DNA of 64,000 nt. Origin: Thalassobacillus devorans. Lineage in GTDB: Bacteria; Bacillota; Bacilli; Bacillales; Halobacillaceae. Both the position numbers and the translations under genes were made by a program. Positions 60,557 through 64,000 of the stretch are shown here, one piece after another (the stretch's first letter is position 1; each line of letters begins with the position of its first letter). The stretch lies in NCBI RefSeq assembly GCF_900176565.1, contig NZ_FXEH01000006.1:248001-312000 (forward strand), written 5' to 3'. The notes beneath the pieces were generated by a model that ran no database searches, was not told the origin of the DNA, and saw nothing but the letters and a program-made list of their open reading frames with translations.

Positions 60557-61195
60557 ATGAACCTGCAGTTAGCGCTTGACCGGCTAACCCGGGAACAGTG
60601 CCTGGAGATTTTGGAGGAAACCAGTGACACCATCGACTGGATAGAGGTTGGTACTGGCGTCATTAAAGAATATGGAATGGCAATCGTAAGAGAAATCCGT
60701 AAGGCCTATCCAGACAAAACCATCGTGGCTGATATGAAAACATGTGATGCTGGAAAACATGAGGCAGAACAAGCTTTTCGTTCTGGAGCAGACATCACTA
60801 CGGTAATGGCCTTTTCAGCTGATAAGACAATCACGGATATGTTGGAAGTTGCCGATCGGTATGGCGGGCGGGTGATGGTAGACCTTCTTGGCGTCCAGGA
60901 TAGAAGTAAAGTTCTTCACTTGAAGGAGCTGGGAGTGGATCTTGTAAGCCTTCATTTTGGAAAGGATATGCAGCAGACAGGAAAAATGGGAGATGACGCA
61001 TTCTCGCTTGTAGATGATATTTCCGGTATCGACTGTGCTGTTGCAGGAGGAATAAACGTCCAGTCACTTCCTATGGTAATAGAGTATCAGCCAGACACCA
61101 TTATCGTCGGTTCGGCGATTACCAATCAGGAAAATAAGAAGGAAGCAGCACGACAAATCAAAGAGGTGATAGAAACCAATGCGAACAATCATTGA
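60557..61195 (+). CDS. hxlA: 3-hexulose-6-phosphate synthase
   Basis: 212 aa from the third ATG of ATGATGATG (AGGAGG 7 bases upstream). OMP-decarboxylase superfamily barrel: MNLQLALDRLT, IEVGTGVIKEYG, ADMKTCDAGKHEAEQAF (D-x-K-T-x-DAG, the HPS form; the keto-gulonate decarboxylases have DxKxxDAG with other surroundings), VDLLGVQDR, AVAGGIN. HPS joins formaldehyde and ribulose-5-P or runs in reverse. Its presence in a KDG operon is uncommon. It overlaps the next gene by 17 bases. Confidence 0.82.
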   Translation: MNLQLALDRLTREQCLEILEETSDTIDWIEVGTGVIKEYGMAIVREIRKAYPDKTIVADMKTCDAGKHEAEQAFRSGADITTVMAFSADKTITDMLEVADRYGGRVMVDLLGVQDRSKVLHLKELGVDLVSLHFGKDMQQTGKMGDDAFSLVDDISGIDCAVAGGINVQSLPMVIEYQPDTIIVGSAITNQENKKEAARQIKEVIETNANNH

Positions 61196-61721
61196 TGAAG
61201 TCAGCAAAGAGATCACACAAGTACTTCAGCGTGTAGATGAACAACAGGCAGTGCAGTTGTCCGAGCAGATCCGGTCCAGTAAACGTATCTTTATCTCTGG
61301 GGAAGGACGCTCCGGACTAATGGGCAAAGCAATCGCGATGCGGTTAATGCATGGAGGGTTTGAAGTCTATGTTACCGGTGAAACAATTACGCCAAGTATC
61401 TTGGAAGGGGACTTGCTGATTGCCATTTCGGGCTCTGGATCAACTGGTGCCATTGTGCAATTTTCAAAAAAGGCACAAGAAGCTGGAGCAAAGGTATTCT
61501 TAGTTACTACCAATCCTGATGCAGAACTGACGAAAATAACGGATGGGGTACTGGTCATTCCGGCGGCAACGAAAAAAAGACGAGCGGAAGAACCAAAGAC
61601 CATTCAGCCGCTCGGGAACCAATTTGACCAATCTGTCCACCTGCTTCTGGATGCCGTCATCATCCATGCACTGGACGATAGTTATGAGAAAATGACCGAA
61701 CGTCATGCGAATATGGAATAA
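61179..61721 (+). CDS. hxlB: 6-phospho-3-hexuloisomerase
   Basis: 180 aa SIS-domain protein. Motifs: RIFISGEGRSGLMGKAIAMRLMHGG (in parts, about 31-55), the SGSGSTG phosphate loop (LLIAISGSGSTGAIV), and NQFDQSVHLLLDAV near the end, as in PHI proteins. It converts arabino-3-hexulose-6-P to fructose-6-P. Overlap with hxlA means the pair is coupled. Confidence 0.88.
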   Translation: MRTIIDEVSKEITQVLQRVDEQQAVQLSEQIRSSKRIFISGEGRSGLMGKAIAMRLMHGGFEVYVTGETITPSILEGDLLIAISGSGSTGAIVQFSKKAQEAGAKVFLVTTNPDAELTKITDGVLVIPAATKKRRAEEPKTIQPLGNQFDQSVHLLLDAVIIHALDDSYEKMTERHANME

Positions 61722-61736
61722 ATGGAGGTGAAAAAT

Positions 61737-62381
61737 TTGAGTGTTTTTGAACGGTTAAAACAAGCGCGTATCGTTGCAGTTATTCGAAATGCTGATGAGG
61801 AAAATATCATTCCCATTGCGGAAGCACTACATAAAGGGGGGGTCCATGCACTGGAAATTACAGCAGAAACTGAACATGCGGAGAAGATTATCGAGAAAGT
61901 CACAGGAGCGTTCGGTGATAAGTTGATGATTGGGGCAGGAACAGTGCTTGATCCAGAAACGGCAAGAACTATGTTGCTTGCGGGTGCCACCTTCATCGTA
62001 TCTCCTACACTTAATACCGAAACGATAAAGATAACGAAATGTTATGGGGCCCCAAGCATTCCGGGAGCTTTCACTCCGACGGAGGTTTTGACAGCCTATG
62101 AACACGGGGCAGACATGGTTAAAGTGTTTCCGGCAGGAACAGTGGGGGCAGGTTATATCAAAAGTATAAAAGGCCCGCTGCCACAAATCCCGTTGATGAC
62201 AACCGGCGGAATTGATGGTGAGAACATGGAAGAATATTTTAATAATGGTGCGGAGGTAGTCGGAATTGGCAGTCAGCTGGTTAATCCTAAGCAGTTGAAT
62301 AAAGATGAGGACTACGATGAACTTGCCAAACGTGCAGCATCGTATGTAAAGAAAGTGTCTGCTATGTCTGTTTTTAACTAA
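61737..62381 (+). CDS. eda: KDPG/KHG aldolase
   Basis: 214 aa from a TTG 8 bases after GGAGG (the ATG at 61722 is part of that ribosome site). Catalytic Arg in IVAVIRNADEEN, Glu in HALEITAETEHAE, Schiff-base Lys in MVKVFPAGTVGAGYI (about 129), and TTGGI phosphate motif. It cleaves KDPG to pyruvate and glyceraldehyde-3-P, completing the pathway from KDG. Confidence 0.92.
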   Translation: MSVFERLKQARIVAVIRNADEENIIPIAEALHKGGVHALEITAETEHAEKIIEKVTGAFGDKLMIGAGTVLDPETARTMLLAGATFIVSPTLNTETIKITKCYGAPSIPGAFTPTEVLTAYEHGADMVKVFPAGTVGAGYIKSIKGPLPQIPLMTTGGIDGENMEEYFNNGAEVVGIGSQLVNPKQLNKDEDYDELAKRAASYVKKVSAMSVFN

Positions 62382-62419
62382 AATATGTAAGCGAATTCAA
62401 TATCAGGGAGGATTTCAAA

Positions 62420-63436
62420 ATGAAAAAACTGACAGGTTTGTTGTTTATGCTGCTAGCTGGTCTATTGACACTTGCGGGCTGCAGTGAGGAAGGAAACGGT
62501 GCAGAAGGAGATTCGATTAAGATAGTTGCTGCCCACAACCAGACGTCTCCAGAAAATCCTTACCAGGATGGACTCGTTGAATTCAAGGAAGTGGCAGAAG
62601 AGAAATCAGAGGGCAATATTGAGGTTGAAGTTCATGCGGGTACACTGGGGACTAGTGAGTCTGAATTAGTAGAAAAGCTCAAGCTAGGCGGGGCAGACGT
62701 GGTATTGGTGTCGCCAGGATTTATGAGTAAAGCCGGGATTGATGAAATCGACTTGTTTGCACTCCCGTATGTTTTTGACAGTTATGAGCATTGGGAAAGC
62801 GTGGTTGACGGTGAAGTAGGAGAACAAATGGCTGATATTATCAATGAAAAATCCAATAACGATTTTAAACTGCTTGGTTATTGGTCTGCAGGAGTACGTC
62901 AATACTATGGTAAAAAACCATTGGAATCCATGGAAGACATTAAAGGAATGAAATACCGTACGCAGACTTCCGGTGCGGTGGCTAACTACTGGAAGCAGAC
63001 TGGTGCGGTACCGACTTCAGTAGCCTGGGGCGAACTATACCAGGGACTGCAGCAGAATGTCGTAGATGCAGCTGAAAACTCTTATCCTTATTTCGTACAG
63101 CAAAATCACCATAAAACAGAAAACGGGAAATATATCACAGAAACCGGACACGATTACACCACACGTTTCTTACTGGTAAACGGCAAGAAATTCGATACCT
63201 ATTCCGATGAGCAGAAAGAAATCATTATGGAAGCGGCTGAAGCATCTGTAGAAACAGAAAGAAAGTCAGTACTGGAGCAAGAAGAAGAGTATAAGGAAAA
63301 AGCCATCGAGGATGGGGCGGAAGTGAATGAAATCGACCGTGAGCCATTCATTGTACTGGCTGAACCAATCCAGGAAAAAACCGCTAAGGAAATTGGCGCA
63401 GAAGAAATGCTTCAAAAAATCAGGGAGTTGAAATAA
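62420..63436 (+). CDS. dctP: TRAP transporter substrate-binding lipoprotein (DctP family)
   Basis: 338 aa. Signal peptide with lipobox LTLAGC (Cys at 21). DctP features: AHNQTSPENPYQDGLVEF, GGADVVLVSPGFM, YWSAGVRQYYG, the carboxylate-binding Arg in MKYRTQTS, and VAWGELYQGLQQNVVDAAENSY. It captures an organic or sugar acid outside the cell; from the operon, a uronate or KDG-type acid is likely. GGGAGG precedes the ATG. Confidence 0.93.
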   Translation: MKKLTGLLFMLLAGLLTLAGCSEEGNGAEGDSIKIVAAHNQTSPENPYQDGLVEFKEVAEEKSEGNIEVEVHAGTLGTSESELVEKLKLGGADVVLVSPGFMSKAGIDEIDLFALPYVFDSYEHWESVVDGEVGEQMADIINEKSNNDFKLLGYWSAGVRQYYGKKPLESMEDIKGMKYRTQTSGAVANYWKQTGAVPTSVAWGELYQGLQQNVVDAAENSYPYFVQQNHHKTENGKYITETGHDYTTRFLLVNGKKFDTYSDEQKEIIMEAAEASVETERKSVLEQEEEYKEKAIEDGAEVNEIDREPFIVLAEPIQEKTAKEIGAEEMLQKIRELK

Positions 63437-63458
63437 CACCGAAAGAACCCTGTGGGTT

Positions 63459-63486
63459 AAAGGGCACCGAGGTGCCCTTTCCTTTT
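63459..63486 (+). terminator. Attenuating hairpin between dctP and dctQ
   Basis: AAAGGGCACC and GGTGCCCTTT pair around GA, then CCTTTT. It would make the binding protein more abundant than the permeases. Confidence 0.7.
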
Positions 63487-63509
63487 AACGTGTAAGAAGG
63501 AGGAAAACC

Positions 63510-63989
63510 ATGTTCATCAAATGGCTGGAACGTATCCAATTGACACTCGGCATCCTATTTCTTTGTATCTTTTTCACAGCCATTCTCATCCAGGTTATTA
63601 CCAGGTATATGGGAGTTTCGGTTGTCTGGACGGAAGAAGTGGCCAACTATTCGTTCATCTGGTCGGTATTTATGGGCGCTTCTGTCATGCTGAATCGTAG
63701 AGAACACTTCAAGTTTGATCTTGTCCTGAAGAAGTTACGTGGGAAAAAGCGCAATACTTTATTCATTATAAACGATCTTATTCTGCTTGCCTTCAGCTTT
63801 GCTATTTTCTTTTATGGCATCCAGGCTGTTCAGAGTTTCTGGAATTATAACTGGGTATCTTTATCACAAATGAAAATGGGATATGTATGGGTGTCTGTCC
63901 CAATCATGGGAGGTACCATGGTTATCTATACACTTAACCACATCATTCGTATCCTAAAGAATTTTAGTAGAGAGGAGGCAGTAGAATGA
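63510..63989 (+). CDS. dctQ: TRAP transporter small permease (DctQ)
   Basis: 159 aa with four helices. DctQ pattern: LFLCIFFTAILIQVITRYMGVSVVWTEEVANYSFIWSVFMGAS (in parts), REHFKFDL, and LSQMKMGYVWVSVPIMG near the end. AGAAGGAGG precedes the ATG. It overlaps dctM (ATGA). Confidence 0.92.
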   Translation: MFIKWLERIQLTLGILFLCIFFTAILIQVITRYMGVSVVWTEEVANYSFIWSVFMGASVMLNRREHFKFDLVLKKLRGKKRNTLFIINDLILLAFSFAIFFYGIQAVQSFWNYNWVSLSQMKMGYVWVSVPIMGGTMVIYTLNHIIRILKNFSREEAVE

Positions 63990-64000
63990 TAGGTCCATTA
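63986..64000 (+). CDS. dctM: TRAP transporter large permease (DctM), start only
   Basis: Only MIGPL is in the window. The ATG overlaps the dctQ stop and follows GAGGAGGC. Assigned by the fixed DctP-Q-M order. Confidence 0.7.

Overview
The window looks like chromosomal DNA of a low-to-moderate GC, spore-forming Bacillaceae, probably a moderately halophilic or marine genus (Halobacillus/Virgibacillus-like; the genus is inference). The evidence is Bacillus subtilis-type gene order: yjbC-spx-yjbE(terC)-mecA-coiA-pepF, then yjbH/I/K, relQ, nadK, yjbO, prpE, yjbQ, fabI, cotO, cotZ, yjcA, and yjcF/G/H. SigK-type promoters before coat genes and strong AGGAGG ribosome sites agree.

Layout. 1-8.4 kb: a secreted glycosidase-like protein, then the conserved Spx/MecA/CoiA/PepF block. 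8.5-16 kb: an accessory block between pepF and spxH, with a DUF3231 gene, an IS1182-family element flanked by duplicated terminator hairpins, a Nudix gene, a probable RoxS/RsaE small RNA behind a Rex-like site, a fused OppB-OppC-like permease and an MFS exporter. 16-25 kb: spxH, truncated haemoglobin, CYTH protein, relQ, nadK, pseudouridine synthase, prpE, an mgtE gene and the yjbQ antiporter. 25-29 kb: fabI with a FapR-like operator, then spore-coat genes including a Ser/Arg/His-rich CotG-like repeat protein. 29-33 kb: MBL hydrolase, DUF421, yjcF-yjcG-yjcH and tRNA-Val(GAC). 33-41 kb: an aromatic-compound cluster (FAD monooxygenase, Dabb protein, AAHS-type permease) and a TetR-controlled MMPL pump with a secreted partner.

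42.4-55.1 kb is the most interesting metabolic region. It is a LacI-controlled gene set that joins an ECF transporter (S, T, A, A'), two nucleoside phosphorylases, an amidohydrolase deaminase, an MtnA-like sugar-1-phosphate isomerase, a class II (fuculose-phosphate type) aldolase, a XapX protein, a FAH-family enzyme and malate synthase G. Read together, it suggests uptake of a nucleoside, phosphorolysis to a pentose-1-phosphate, isomerisation, cleavage to DHAP plus a two-carbon aldehyde, and entry of the two-carbon unit through glyoxylate and malate synthase. 55.4-58.4 kb holds a DUF1772-like protein and a two-component system. 58.5-64 kb is a KdgR-type operon (kdgK, hexulose-phosphate synthase, hexulose-phosphate isomerase, KDPG aldolase, TRAP transporter) that runs off the end.

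The most unusual non-coding signal is a family of five intergenic ladders (about 5.12, 14.55, 40.79, 41.99 and 55.22 kb). A TGTCT core recurs every 20-21 bp, about two helical turns, always in one orientation within a ladder. The ladders share an ordered, conserved end, so they are dispersed copies of one element of about 100-160 bp that I cannot assign to a named family.
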